From Pseudonocardiales bacterium (lineage in GTDB: Bacteria > Actinomycetota > Actinomycetes > Mycobacteriales > Pseudonocardiaceae), in the NCBI GenBank assembly GCA_019247305.1, contig JAFAPC010000086.1:1-64000 (forward strand): a stretch of 64,000 nucleotides of DNA, in the 5' to 3' direction. The translations under genes were made by a program, and so were the position numbers. The notes under the pieces are model-generated. The model saw only the letters and a program-made list of their open reading frames with translations, was not told the origin of the DNA and did not search any database. Numbering within the stretch: the first letter of the stretch is position 1; each line of letters opens with the position of its first letter. Below, piece after piece: positions 25,961 through 35,257 of the stretch.

Positions 25961-27744
25961 GAAATGCGACAACGGGCGGGGTCCCGTACACCGGTGAGGC
26001 GGTATTGCTCGACGGCTACCTGGTGGAGCCGCAGGCTGAGGACTTCGAGCACGCCAAAGCCGCCCCAGCCGACCCGCAGTGGTACCAGCGAGCGGTCTTC
26101 TACGAGGTGCTGGTCCGGGCGTTTTACGACCACGACAGGAACGGCGTCGGCGACCTGATGGGCCTCACCCATAAGCTGGATTACTTGGAGTGGCTGGGCA
26201 TTGACTGTCTGTGGCTGCCGCCGTTCTATGCCTCTCCCTTACGAGACGGCGGTTACGACATTTCCGACTTCCGGGCCGTACTACCCGAGTTCGGCACCGT
26301 TGAGGATTTTGTAGAATTACTCGACGAGGCACACAAACGGGACATCCGAGTGATCACCGACCTAGTCATGAACCACACCTCCGACCAGCATCCCTGGTTC
26401 CAGGAATCCCGCCGTGATCCGGAAGGGCCCTACGGCAACTTCTACGTCTGGAGCGACAAGAACACCGGCTACCCTGACGCGCGGATCATCTTCATCGACA
26501 CGGAGACGTCGAACTGGACGTATGACCCGCTACGCGGGCAGTTCTACTGGCACCGGTTCTTCTCCCACCAGCCCGATCTCAACTACGACAACCCTGAGGT
26601 CGGCGAGGCGATGCTGGACGTGCTGCGGTTCTGGCTGGATCTCGGCATCGACGGCTTCCGGCTAGACGCAGTGCCCTACCTGTTTGAGGAGGAGGGGACC
26701 AGCTGTGAGAACCTGCCGCGCACCCATGAGTTCATCAAGCGCTGCCGCAAGGTGGTCGACGACGAGTACCCCGGGCGGGTGCTGCTGGCTGAGGCCAACC
26801 AGTGGCCCGCTGACGTGGTAGAATACTTCGGTGACCCCGCAGTGGGGGGTGACGAATGCCACATGGCGTTTCACTTCCCCCTGATGCCGCGTATTTTCAT
26901 GGCGGTGCGCCGGGAGTCCCGGTTCCCGATCTCGGAGATCCTGGCCCAGACCCCGCCCATCCCCTCCGGCGCCCAATGGGGGATATTTCTGCGCAACCAC
27001 GACGAGCTGACCCTGGAGATGGTCACCGACGAGGAGCGCGACTACATGTACAGTGAGTACGTCAAGGATCCTCGGATGCGGGCAAATATCGGTATCCGCC
27101 GGCGACTGGCGCCGCTGCTTGATAACGACCGCAATCAGCTGGAGCTGTTCACCGCGCTGCTGCTGTCGCTGCCCGGCTCGCCGGTGCTCTACTACGGCGA
27201 CGAGATCGGGATGGGAGACAACATCTGGCTGGGCGACCGGGACTCGGTCCGCACGCCGATGCAGTGGACCCCGGACCGCAACGCAGGGTTCTCCAGCGCT
27301 GACCCGGGTCGCCTCTACCTACAGGTGATCATGGATCCGGTGTACGGGTACCAGGCGGTCAACGTCGAAGCTCAGTGGGCGTCGTCGCAGTCGCTCCTGA
27401 ACTGGACCCGGCGGATGATCCAGGTGCGCCGCGAGCACTCAGCTTTCGGCCTGGGCACCTTCACCGAGCTCAGCTCCTCTAACCCCAGCGTGCTGGCCTA
27501 CCGTCGCAGCTACGTCAGCAACCACGGCACCGGTGATGACCTCGTCCTCTGCGTGAACAACCTGTCCCGCTTCCCACAGCCCGTCGAGCTCGACTTGAGT
27601 GAGCACGCCGGTGGCGTTCCGGTGGAGCTCACCGGCGGCGTACACTTTCCGCCGATCGGAGAGCTGCCCTACCTGCTCACGCTGCCCGGTCATGGCTTTT
27701 ACTGGTTCCAGATCATCCTTCCGAACCCGGGGCGGGCACCGTGA
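25942..27744 (+). CDS. treS: Trehalose synthase/maltose isomerase TreS
   Basis: This 600-residue GH13_16 enzyme interconverts trehalose and maltose and feeds Mak. It has [15 protein letters not shown], the catalytic core [13 protein letters not shown] (nucleophile Asp242), LLAEANQWP (acid/base Glu284) and [12 protein letters not shown] (Asp354). I use the ATG at 25942, with the ATG at 25957 as an alternative; an earlier ATG at 25837 would add about 35 residues encoded by the GAACTGGGCT repeats, unlike other TreS N-termini. It overlaps mak by 4 bp (GTGA), the usual treS-mak arrangement. Confidence 0.95.
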   Translation: METGLMGNATTGGVPYTGEAVLLDGYLVEPQAEDFEHAKAAPADPQWYQRAVFYEVLVRAFYDHDRNGVGDLMGLTHKLDYLEWLGIDCLWLPPFYASPLRDGGYDISDFRAVLPEFGTVEDFVELLDEAHKRDIRVITDLVMNHTSDQHPWFQESRRDPEGPYGNFYVWSDKNTGYPDARIIFIDTETSNWTYDPLRGQFYWHRFFSHQPDLNYDNPEVGEAMLDVLRFWLDLGIDGFRLDAVPYLFEEEGTSCENLPRTHEFIKRCRKVVDDEYPGRVLLAEANQWPADVVEYFGDPAVGGDECHMAFHFPLMPRIFMAVRRESRFPISEILAQTPPIPSGAQWGIFLRNHDELTLEMVTDEERDYMYSEYVKDPRMRANIGIRRRLAPLLDNDRNQLELFTALLLSLPGSPVLYYGDEIGMGDNIWLGDRDSVRTPMQWTPDRNAGFSSADPGRLYLQVIMDPVYGYQAVNVEAQWASSQSLLNWTRRMIQVRREHSAFGLGTFTELSSSNPSVLAYRRSYVSNHGTGDDLVLCVNNLSRFPQPVELDLSEHAGGVPVELTGGVHFPPIGELPYLLTLPGHGFYWFQIILPNPGRAP

Positions 27745-29147
27745 TCAGTGCTGCTGACCTGCTTGCGGAGATCACCGACTCACTGGCGGCGATGCTGGTC
27801 GAGCAGCGCTGGTTCGCCGGCAAAGACCGACCAGTGTCTGCGGTCATCCCGGTGCGCGCCACCGATCTCGCCGGAGCCGATCCCCGGTTGATCCACGCCG
27901 TGGTCGAAGTCGACCAGGGTGAGCCGCATCGGGATCGCTATCAAGTCCTGCTCGGGATGCGCGACGAGTTACCCGAGAGCCTTGGCCACGCCTGGGTGGC
28001 CGCGTGCGGAGACCAGGCGGTGTATCAAGCGGAGCACGACCCTGAGCTCACCGCCGTGCTGCTGGAGCTGATGGACCGGGGTAGCGAGGTGGAGGGACTG
28101 CGCTTCGCCGCCGAGCCGGGTGTGGCGCTGGACACCACGCAGCGTTCCCGTCCGGTCGGGGCGGAGCAGTCCAACACCTCGGTGGTCTACGGGCAGGCCT
28201 ACATCCTCAAACTGTTCCGCAAGCTGGCCGCAGGTCCCAATCCCGACCTCGAGCTGCACCGCGCGTTGGCCGCCGTGGGCTGTACCCACATCGCGGCGCC
28301 GCTGGGCAGCATCGAAGGTGAGCTCCAGGACAGCCGGGTCACCTATGGCATGCTCACCGAATACCTGCGCGCCAGCGCCGATGGCTGGGCGATGGCGACG
28401 GCGAGCGTGCGGGATCTGCTGGCGGAGAGCCTGCTCAATGGGAACGCGCCCGGCCCGGTGGAGCAGCCTCATCCCGCGGACGTCGGCGGGGACTTCGCCG
28501 CCGAAGCGCACCGGCTCGGCCACGCGGTGGCCGCCGTGCACACCGACTTGGCCACCGCGCTGGGCAGCTACGGCGCCCCCGCTGGATACCTCGACGCGGT
28601 GGCCGAGGGCATGCACCGCAGGCTGGATGACGTGCTGGCGCAGGTGCCGGAGCTCGCGCCGCACGAGGACGCCCTGCGGGCGGCGTTCAACGAGGTGCGC
28701 ACTGTCCAGGGCGCGGTGTCGGTGCAGCGGGTGCACGGCGACCTGCACCTTGGTCAGGTGCTACGCAGCGTCAGTGGCTGGGTGCTGATCGACTTCGAGG
28801 GCGAACCGATGGTGCCGCTTGCTGCCCGCGTCGCTCCGGCATCGCCGCTGCGCGACGTCGCCGGGATGCTGCGCTCCTTCGATTATGCCGCCAACCACCT
28901 GCCGCTGGGCGAAGCCGACTCTGAGCAACGCGCCGAAATGGCCCTAGCCTGGGCCACCCGCAACCAGGACGCCTTCTGTGACGGCTACGCCCGTGCCGCC
29001 CCCGACCCCCGCAAGCAGCTTGTGCTGCTTCGCGCCTTCGAGCTGGACAAGGCCCTCTACGAGGTCGGCTACGAGTACCACAACCGCCCCCTCTGGCTCC
29101 CGATCCCCCTCGCCGCCATCGCCCGCCTCACCACCCCCCAATCCTGA
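27741..29147 (+). CDS. mak: Maltokinase Mak (Pep2)
   Basis: This 468-residue kinase converts maltose to maltose-1-phosphate, the substrate of GlgE. It starts with [17 protein letters not shown], has an APH-like catalytic loop [14 protein letters not shown], a metal-binding [10 protein letters not shown] and [19 protein letters not shown], all characteristic of Mak. The GTG start overlaps the treS stop. In many actinobacteria glgB follows directly, but here glgB lies 12 kb downstream, beyond an accessory segment. Confidence 0.95.
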   Translation: MISAADLLAEITDSLAAMLVEQRWFAGKDRPVSAVIPVRATDLAGADPRLIHAVVEVDQGEPHRDRYQVLLGMRDELPESLGHAWVAACGDQAVYQAEHDPELTAVLLELMDRGSEVEGLRFAAEPGVALDTTQRSRPVGAEQSNTSVVYGQAYILKLFRKLAAGPNPDLELHRALAAVGCTHIAAPLGSIEGELQDSRVTYGMLTEYLRASADGWAMATASVRDLLAESLLNGNAPGPVEQPHPADVGGDFAAEAHRLGHAVAAVHTDLATALGSYGAPAGYLDAVAEGMHRRLDDVLAQVPELAPHEDALRAAFNEVRTVQGAVSVQRVHGDLHLGQVLRSVSGWVLIDFEGEPMVPLAARVAPASPLRDVAGMLRSFDYAANHLPLGEADSEQRAEMALAWATRNQDAFCDGYARAAPDPRKQLVLLRAFELDKALYEVGYEYHNRPLWLPIPLAAIARLTTPQS

Positions 29148-29178
29148 CCCGCCGCTACGGTCTGCGCCATTCCACTAG

Positions 29179-29475
29179 TCACCCGGCGCCCTCGGCCGGC
29201 GGGTCTCCGGCGGATACAAGATCCTCAACGGTCTCGTCTGGTTGTGCGGCGGCAGCCTCGAAGGCTTCGAGCGCGCTAGTGAACGCCGCGATGCAGTGCC
29301 GCAGGCCGGCCTCGCTCGCCTGCAGGCTCAGCTCCTCATGACTACCCAGAGTGAGCTCGATGGCGTCCGTCTCCGGATAGACCCAGTACCTGATCCTGCA
29401 GCCTTCCTCCACTTGCACCCAGGCGCTGGCCTCTACCGAACCACTGCCGTAATCGCCGTACTCCACGTTCCTCAA
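29179..29475 (-). CDS. Hypothetical acidic protein
   Basis: This 98-residue, acidic protein has no recognised domain. Segments such as EASAWVQVEEGCRIRYWV and DAIELTLGSHEELSLQASE read as a folded alpha/beta protein, with a disordered Pro/Glu-rich C-terminus. It is divergent from the XRE regulator, with about 100 bp between them, and converges with mak. Genes of this kind sometimes accompany XRE/DUF397 pairs, but I do not recognise a family. Confidence 0.55.
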   Translation of the reverse strand: MRNVEYGDYGSGSVEASAWVQVEEGCRIRYWVYPETDAIELTLGSHEELSLQASEAGLRHCIAAFTSALEAFEAAAAQPDETVEDLVSAGDPPAEGAG

Positions 29476-29576
29476 TCCTCCCCGTGCCGGTCGCCGAGTA
29501 TTATCGCGGCGCTATATCCCCTCCGTACAACGGGAGCGTAAACTACGTACGCAATCTACACAAGAGGAGGTGCGTG

Positions 29577-30440
29577 ATGGGGCAGCGCCGGATGAACACT
29601 GAGCGTGTGCAGGTGGCGGCCACGCTGCGCCGGATGCGCGAGGAGGCCGGCCTGAGTCGGGAACAGGCCGCCGAGGTGCTCCACTGCACCACCTCAAAGA
29701 TCGGCGACCTGGAGACCGGCCGCTCCGGCGTGAAGCCCCTTGAGCTGGCCGCACTGCTGGACCGCTACGGCATCAGCGGCGACGAGCGTGAGGATTTGAT
29801 CGAGTTCGCCCGCACCTCGCAGACCCGCCGGCCCCGGGGCGGCCACTGGGTCACGATTCCGGTCAGCCACCGCCGGTTCTTCGACCTGGAGCGCCAGGCC
29901 ACGTCAGCGATCTTCTATTCCGCCGAGGTCATTCACGGCATGCTGCAGACCGAGGGATACGCCCAGGCTTTGCTGCGCTGGAGCGGGCTGCACGAGCCGC
30001 AAGTCGTGGAGCGCCTGCTGAAACTGCGGCTGGGACGCAGCGTCGTCTTGAACCGCACCGACCGGCCTCCATTGCGATTGTGGTGCATCCTCGGTGAAGC
30101 CGCCCTGCGCTCCGGCGTCGGCGGCGCGGCGGTGATGCGCGAGCAGTTGGAGCACTTGATCACCATGGCCGAGCTACAGGAGAACGTGGTGGTCCAGGTG
30201 CTGCCGCTGGGCTCCGGCGCGCACGCGCTCATGGGCCTGACCGTGACACTTTGCGACTTCCCGCCGCCCGCGCCGCGAATGCTGTTCTTCGACGGATACG
30301 GCGCCTGCGTCTTCCAAGAACGGAAAGACGAGGTGTTTGACGCCACGCATACAATGGATCTGCTGCGGGCCAAAGCCCTCGGCCACGAGGAAAGCACCGA
30401 GTTTATCCACGCCATCATCAGGGAGCTGGAGGAGAATTAG
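29577..30440 (+). CDS. XRE helix-turn-helix regulator with DUF5753
   Basis: This 287-residue protein has an N-terminal Xre HTH (VAATLRRMREEAGLSREQAA, then EVLHCTTSKIGDLETGR) and a C-terminal DUF5753 ligand-like domain (YSAEVIHGMLQTEGYAQALL, VVVQVLPLGSGAHALMGLTV, FQERKDEV). The ATG at 29577 follows AGAGGAGG 7 bp upstream; an earlier in-frame start at 29484 lacks such a site. It is followed within 5 bp by a DUF397 gene, forming the actinomycete regulatory pair related to BldB/WhiJ-type systems. Confidence 0.9.
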   Translation: MGQRRMNTERVQVAATLRRMREEAGLSREQAAEVLHCTTSKIGDLETGRSGVKPLELAALLDRYGISGDEREDLIEFARTSQTRRPRGGHWVTIPVSHRRFFDLERQATSAIFYSAEVIHGMLQTEGYAQALLRWSGLHEPQVVERLLKLRLGRSVVLNRTDRPPLRLWCILGEAALRSGVGGAAVMREQLEHLITMAELQENVVVQVLPLGSGAHALMGLTVTLCDFPPPAPRMLFFDGYGACVFQERKDEVFDATHTMDLLRAKALGHEESTEFIHAIIRELEEN

Positions 30441-30444
30441 CGCC

Positions 30445-30639
30445 ATGCCCCGCATCACCGGCGAGTGGTTCCTGCCACGACGGTCAATTAACAACGTCAA
30501 CTGCGTGGAAACTAAATTCACTAAAGACGCAGTTTACGTGCGCAATAACCGGCGTCCGGAGGCGGGTACCGCCGTGTTCGACCACACCGAGTGGGCCGTG
30601 TTCATTGCCGGCGTCAAGGACGGCGACTACGACCTGTAG
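30445..30639 (+). CDS. DUF397 domain protein
   Basis: This 64-residue protein has the DUF397 features: W-x-x-x-R-S near the N-terminus (GEWFLPRRSINNVNCVE), a central VYVRNNRRPEAG and the terminal HTEWAVFIAGVKDGDYDL. These proteins partner XRE-DUF5753 regulators in development and antibiotic control. The start at 30445 lies 4 bp after the XRE stop with a GGAGCTGGAGGAG sequence upstream. It is likely co-transcribed and possibly an antagonist of the regulator. Confidence 0.9.
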   Translation: MPRITGEWFLPRRSINNVNCVETKFTKDAVYVRNNRRPEAGTAVFDHTEWAVFIAGVKDGDYDL

Positions 30640-30648
30640 AGTCTGCCC

Positions 30649-31731
30649 ATGCTGACCGAAGGCGAGGACTACCGGGCCTGTCTGGAGGCGGTGGCGCTGC
30701 TGGACACGCCCGACCCCGAGGCCGCCATCGCGGTCCTCGAACCGCTACTCACTCAGGAAGACTGCCGCTGCCGCGGGGAGGCGGCGTTCCTGCTCGGCGT
30801 GGCCCGGCTGGCTCAGGACCGGCCCGACGGGGTCCGCCACCGGGCCGCTGCCGACGCCTTCGCCATCGCCGCAGACCAGGAACACTCGGTCTACGCTCCA
30901 GCCGCCGCCTACCGTTACGCCACACTGTTCGACAGCATGGAGGGCGAGGCCATCCGCACCGCATGGCAACGCGTCGTCGACACCAGCCCGCGCGCCTACG
31001 GTCCGGTCGCGCACTTCGTGATCGGGCACAGTCTGCACCAGGACGGCCTCGATGCCGAACGGTCCATGACGGCGGCCTTTGTCAGCGGTGATCCGGAGTA
31101 TGCGCCCAAAGCCGCGGTCTGGCTGCTGGAGCAGGCCGCTCACGCCGGGCAGGAGGAGCGTGCCCAGCGCATCGCGACCATCATCAACCCTGCGTTCGGG
31201 CCCACCTTCATACCTAGCGACTTCGAGTACCACGAGTGGCAGGTGCCGCTGTTGCGACGGCAGCTGCTCGATCGCTCGTCGCCAATCGAGGTGGTGCGCG
31301 CGGCCGACACCCTCGCCCAGCTCGATGACGTCACCGATTCTCCTACGATCACCACGATGCTCATCGACCATCTCCGTGCCCAGAACACCGGCCAGGAGGT
31401 CAAGCCCCTCTTCGATGCCACCAAGCGCACACCCTGGTGGGCCAGCACCGTCAGCGCCCACGAAGAGCGGGGCACTCTTCACGAACTGGCCTACGACCTG
31501 TTCTGGGTGATCGACCGCGTCTATGCCCACCCCGCCATCGCCTACGTCGAAGGCGAGGTTGAAGACGCGGAAGCCCTGGTGCGCAACATCGTGCACACCA
31601 TGGACGAGTTCAGCTGGGGCCCGTTGCTGCACGAGGACTTCCGGCAACGGATCAACCTCGTGCTGCAGGCGGAGATCCTGCCACCAGGCTGGCCCTACAA
31701 GACCAACGGAAAACAAGCCCAGGAGACCTAA
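30649..31731 (+). CDS. Alpha-helical repeat protein of unknown function
   Basis: This 360-residue protein starts 9 bp after the DUF397 gene. Its first half contains helical pairs such as DPEAAIAVLEPLLTQEDCRC, GEAAFLLGVARLAQDRP and YAPKAAVWLLEQAAHAGQEE, reading like tetratricopeptide-type repeats. The C-terminal part is mixed alpha-helical, with EDAEALVRNIVHTMDEF. No enzymatic motif is seen. Operonic location suggests a link to the XRE/DUF397 pair. I do not recognise a family. Confidence 0.7.
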   Translation: MLTEGEDYRACLEAVALLDTPDPEAAIAVLEPLLTQEDCRCRGEAAFLLGVARLAQDRPDGVRHRAAADAFAIAADQEHSVYAPAAAYRYATLFDSMEGEAIRTAWQRVVDTSPRAYGPVAHFVIGHSLHQDGLDAERSMTAAFVSGDPEYAPKAAVWLLEQAAHAGQEERAQRIATIINPAFGPTFIPSDFEYHEWQVPLLRRQLLDRSSPIEVVRAADTLAQLDDVTDSPTITTMLIDHLRAQNTGQEVKPLFDATKRTPWWASTVSAHEERGTLHELAYDLFWVIDRVYAHPAIAYVEGEVEDAEALVRNIVHTMDEFSWGPLLHEDFRQRINLVLQAEILPPGWPYKTNGKQAQET

Positions 31732-31799
31732 GACGCCAATGCCGTGGCACAGAACACCACGGTGGTCGTACCGAGGTACTACTCAGCTAAGCTAGCCAC

Positions 31800-32132
31800 A
31801 TGGCGGTCAAGAAGATCAGTATCTCACTCGACTCGGAGGTCTTCGAACGCGCGAAGCGCGCCGCCAAGGCCGAGGGCATTCCACTGTCGACCTGGCTGGG
31901 TCAAGCGGCCGAGGAAGCTGCTGAACTGGCCGAGGCCCGCGCTGCGCTGGCCGAGTACATCCAGGTATACGGGCCGCCCGACGAGGACGCCATGGCCGAC
32001 ACCCGCGCCCGGCTGGACAAGGCCGGTGTCGGGCAATGGGAGACCGCCGATGAGGCAGCCGCCCGGATAGCCGCGCTGGCCCGGTTGCGCGGCGAGCTTC
32101 CCGGGGACGAAGTCCGGCGGCGCGCTGGATGA
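31800..32132 (+). CDS. VapB-like ribbon-helix-helix antitoxin
   Basis: This 110-residue protein begins with AVKKISISLDSEVFERAKRA, the ribbon strand and helix of CopG/Arc-type antitoxins, followed by an acidic helical C-terminus that would wrap the toxin. It overlaps the PIN toxin gene by 4 bp (ATGA). A partial, degraded copy of its 3' half lies at 38841, together with toxin remnants. Confidence 0.85.
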   Translation: MAVKKISISLDSEVFERAKRAAKAEGIPLSTWLGQAAEEAAELAEARAALAEYIQVYGPPDEDAMADTRARLDKAGVGQWETADEAAARIAALARLRGELPGDEVRRRAG

Positions 32133-32524
32133 CTCTCCAGCGACGCCTGGTCCTTGACTCCGGCGCACTCATCGACATCGAAGCGACGCCCCGAGGGGAG
32201 ACCTTCCGCAGCTGCGTGAAGGCATTCGAGGATGGTTACCGCCCATACCTGCCGGCCGTGGTGCTGGCCCAGGTCTGGCGAGACCGAGCCCAGAAGCATC
32301 CGCTACGGATGGTGCGACGGCTGTGCACCCTGCTTCCTTTCACCGAGCAGACCGCTGACGACGTCGGCTGGCTACTCGCCCGAAGCCGAACCTCCGATAT
32401 CGTCGATGCGGCCGTGATCGTGGCCGCCATCGAGCACAACGCTGCCGTGCTCACCTCCGACCCGAAAGACCTCGCCACGCTCGCCAGCGCCGCCGATTAC
32501 CCGGTCTGCCTGCTCACCGTCTGA
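32129..32524 (+). CDS. VapC-like PIN domain toxin
   Basis: This 131-residue PIN ribonuclease has acidic active-site residues in LVLDSGALIDIE, TSDIVDAAVI and LTSDPKDLATLA, so the site looks complete. Members cleave tRNA or rRNA when freed from antitoxin. It overlaps the upstream antitoxin. Its 3' end (GCCTGCTCACCGTCTGAGCC) is repeated exactly at about 38983, marking the right edge of a 6.3-kb bracketed segment. Confidence 0.88.
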   Translation: MTLQRRLVLDSGALIDIEATPRGETFRSCVKAFEDGYRPYLPAVVLAQVWRDRAQKHPLRMVRRLCTLLPFTEQTADDVGWLLARSRTSDIVDAAVIVAAIEHNAAVLTSDPKDLATLASAADYPVCLLTV

Positions 32525-32562
32525 GCCGGAAGGCTCCTCACACAGCAAGTATTGGCCTTGAG

Positions 32563-33531
32563 GTGTGGAACAACGGAGAGATCGTCTTGCGGACATGGTT
32601 CCTGTGGTGTGAGCTGACATCCCGATGTCAGCTCAGCTGTTGACACTGTTATGCGGAAAGCGGGCCGTCCGGCACGCACGGCGTGATGCGCTCTGCTGAC
32701 TGGGTGCGGGTACTCAACCAAGCAACCGACCTGGGCGTTCAAATGATCCAGTTTATCGGCGGGGAGCCAACCCTTCACCCGGATCTCGTAGACTTGGTTG
32801 ACCATGCTCTGCGGAGGGGTCTCGCGGTAGAGGTGTTCTCCAACCTGGTACACGTCACTGACAACCTGTGGCAGGTTTTCTGCCGTCCCGGGGTCTCTCC
32901 GGCTACCAGTTACTACTCCGATGACCCGGCCCAACGTGCCGCGGTCACCGGGCGGCCCAGCCATGCACGCACCAGAGCGAACATTGCTGAGGCTATCCGT
33001 CGGGGGATCTCGTTACGCGTCGGGGTAATCGACCTCGGTGATGGCCAGCGCGCCGACGCAGCATGTCAGGAGTTGACGGAGCTCGGCGTTGCCTCAGTGG
33101 GTTATGACCTGCTGCGGCAGGTCGGTCGCGGGGTCCGTGATCAGCGACCAAGCGTTGATCAGTTATGCGGCAACTGCGGCAACGGGATTGCGGCGATCTC
33201 CTCCAACGGCGTCGTGTGGCCGTGCGTCTTCAGCCGCTGGTTGCCGGTCGGCAATGTCTTTGAGCGAGGGCTTGCCGAGATCCTGGCCGGACCGGCCGCC
33301 AAGCGAATCGGAAATCAGCTCGCGCAGGCCTTCGCCGAACGGACGGCGCGTGCTTGCAGACCCAGCTGCGGCCCAACCTGCGAGCCCGAACCGGTGCGCG
33401 CCAGGCTGTGCACCGGCGTGCAGCCCGGCGCACTGTCACCCAACGTGTGCGCCAAGCTGTGGGCCCTCTTGCACCCCTTGTGCACCCAGCGGGCGGTGCT
33501 GGCCGTCTTACGGCGGCTGCGCACCGCATAA
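32563..33531 (+). pseudogene. Radical SAM/SPASM-like protein with in-frame TGA in the Fe-S motif
   Basis: From GTG 32563 the frame reads WFLWCELTSRCQLSC, TGA (32641-32643), then HCYAESGPSG and continues open to 33531. The cluster motif C-x3-C-x2-C therefore contains a stop at its sixth position. Downstream are QFIGGEPTLHPDLVDLV (the GGE motif) and a C-terminal Cys-rich region (LCGNCGNG, WPCVFSRWLP, PSCGPTC) like SPASM or twitch domains that bind auxiliary clusters. Without readthrough, only a headless protein from 32683 could be made. This looks like a nonsense mutation, but a sequencing error or suppression is possible. The family often sits beside a phosphotransferase gene, as here, and may act on a peptide. 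Confidence 0.8.
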
Positions 33532-33570
33532 GGAGTGCGGGCCGAGCAGGGGTACTAACCTGACGACGAC

Positions 33571-34425
33571 GTGACGATGTCAGGGGCGCCCAACGCCGAG
33601 AACGATGCCCACCGGGGCTGGATGCGGGCGGCGCTCGCCAAGGCGGCGGCTGAGGCCAGCGCGGCCGTGGTGGGCAATGTGGCGTTCGGGTGGCGGGACC
33701 GCTCCCTGAGCGCTCGGGTACGCGCGGAGTCCGCTGAGTTCTGGCTTCATGTGGTGACCGAGCAGGAACAATGGGGCGGCGGGGACTTCTGGACTGGTAA
33801 CACGGAGGCTAACACGATCATCGGTGTTCCCAAGCCGAGAGTCCTGCGTGCCTGGGAATGGGCTGAGGGCGCTACCCGGCTTCGCGCGGAGCTGATGACG
33901 CTGGCCGACGGGCAGCAGTGTTCCCCGACCCCGGAGCTGCGCAGTCCAGTCGAACTGCTAGGCACCTGGTGGCGGACGTTGCGGGAGTCGCTACGGACTC
34001 TGGCGCTGGTCCCCACCAGTCGTACGTATCTGACGGAGCATGAAATTGCGCGACGGTTGCGAGTGTTCTTCGGTGATCGTGCAGACCCGACCGTGTCGGA
34101 GTGGACTGCCGCCCATGCCGACCTGCACTGGGCGAACCTGATCGCATCCAGCTTGGTTCTCGTGAACTGGGAAGGCTGGGGTATTGCGCCAGCCGGGTTC
34201 GACGCCGCGACCCTCTACCTGCATTTCTTGCTCCAGCCAGCGACGGCCAAACAGGTGCGCGCCGAACTCAACGAACTCCTGGAGCACCGAGATGGGCTGG
34301 TTTCCCAGCTCTATGTGACCACACGGATGTTGCTACGCATTGAGCAAGGCGACTACCCCGACCTCGCTGTCCCACTGCACCGCAACGCCGAACGTGTCCT
34401 GAAGCGGCTCAGGGGTTGTCGATGA
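33571..34425 (+). CDS. Phosphotransferase (APH-like) protein
   Basis: This 284-residue protein has a kinase-like catalytic loop AAHADLHWANLI with the catalytic Asp, followed by LVNWEGWGIAPAGFDAATLY where NWE takes the place of the D-[FWY]-E metal-binding motif. The N-terminal lobe is divergent. It lies 40 bp after the radical SAM gene, on the same strand, a pairing I have seen in other actinomycetes. Its substrate is unknown; the changed DFE position may affect activity. The 3' end overlaps the convergent ATPase gene by 17 bp. Confidence 0.75.
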   Translation: MTMSGAPNAENDAHRGWMRAALAKAAAEASAAVVGNVAFGWRDRSLSARVRAESAEFWLHVVTEQEQWGGGDFWTGNTEANTIIGVPKPRVLRAWEWAEGATRLRAELMTLADGQQCSPTPELRSPVELLGTWWRTLRESLRTLALVPTSRTYLTEHEIARRLRVFFGDRADPTVSEWTAAHADLHWANLIASSLVLVNWEGWGIAPAGFDAATLYLHFLLQPATAKQVRAELNELLEHRDGLVSQLYVTTRMLLRIEQGDYPDLAVPLHRNAERVLKRLRGCR

Positions 34426-35195
34426 AGAGATGGTGCAGGAACCGGGCCGGGTCGGCGAGGAAACCTCGGGTCAATATCACAGGCTCAGCGCCGTCATAGC
34501 CGACCTGCTCGATAGTGCCGTCAACGTCGATCTGCAGGATCCGCGCGTTCGGGACGGCGAGCAGGATCGGCGAGTGCGTCGCCACAACAAACTGCGAGCC
34601 CTGCTCGACCAGCTCCCCGATCCGCCGGACCAACGCCAGGCAGCCACGCACCGACAACGCGGCCTCAGGCTCATCGAGTAGGTACAGCCCATGTGGACCG
34701 AACCGGTGGATCACAAGGTCCAGAAAGGACTCTCCGTGGGAGCGCTCATGCGGCGACACCCCACCATAGGCTGGCAGCAGCGGCGGTGAGTCAGGGTCGG
34801 CGTCGAGCCGCTCGATCTCGGTGGCCACGTTGTAGAAACTCTCCGCGCGCAGGGAGAACCCGGTGCGCGGCTTGCGCCCCCAGCGTAGCGCCAGGTGATC
34901 ACCCAAGCTTGATTGGGTGGCCCTGGTGGCGAACCGAAACGACTGCGACCCGCCTTCGGCGTTGAACCCCGCTGCCACGGCCAGCGCCTCAATGAGAGTG
35001 GACTTACCGGTGCCGTTGTCCCCCACCAGAAACGTCACCGATGCATCGAGGTCCAATCCCCCCAGCCCGCCGCAGATGCTGGACCACAGGCAGGGTGAAC
35101 GGATACCGGCCAGTGCTCGTGGTCGGGTCCAGCCGCACTTGCCGGATAAACCCGCCCGCGGCGCGCGTGGTTTCGTGGCGCTGCCGTTTCGTCAC
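34409..35195 (-). pseudogene. AAA/ABC-type ATPase with N-terminal frameshift
   Basis: The main frame (to 35056) encodes VTFLVGDNGTGKSTLIEALA (Walker A), GLYLLDEPEAALS (Walker B) and VVATHSPILLAVP, the pattern of standalone ATPases of about 260 residues. The family N-terminus (FIRQVRLDPTTSTG, then RYPFTLPVVQHLRRAG) is in another frame starting at ATG 35195. A single extra base after a run of G, near 35060, would account for the break: removing it joins RRAGG to LDLDASV. It may be a true pseudogene or an assembly error. Confidence 0.8.
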
Positions 35196-35239
35196 GTTCT
35201 CCTCCTCCCAGAGGAGATCAGGTTAACCAGAGTCCACCG

Positions 35240-35255
35240 CGGTTCCGCGGAACCG
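35240..35255. repeat. 16-bp perfect palindrome CGGTTCCGCGGAACCG
   Basis: This palindrome lies between the ATPase gene start and the type ISP gene's 3' end. Its first 14 bases recur at 39018-39031, next to the degraded vapBC copy. It could be a terminator stem or a repeat involved in rearrangement of the segment. Confidence 0.6.
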
Positions 35256-35257
35256 TG

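Noticed and set aside
32641-32643. TGA as selenocysteine codon in the radical SAM gene
   Set aside because: The position is normally a non-Cys residue, and no SECIS-like hairpin or sel genes were seen; nonsense mutation is simpler.
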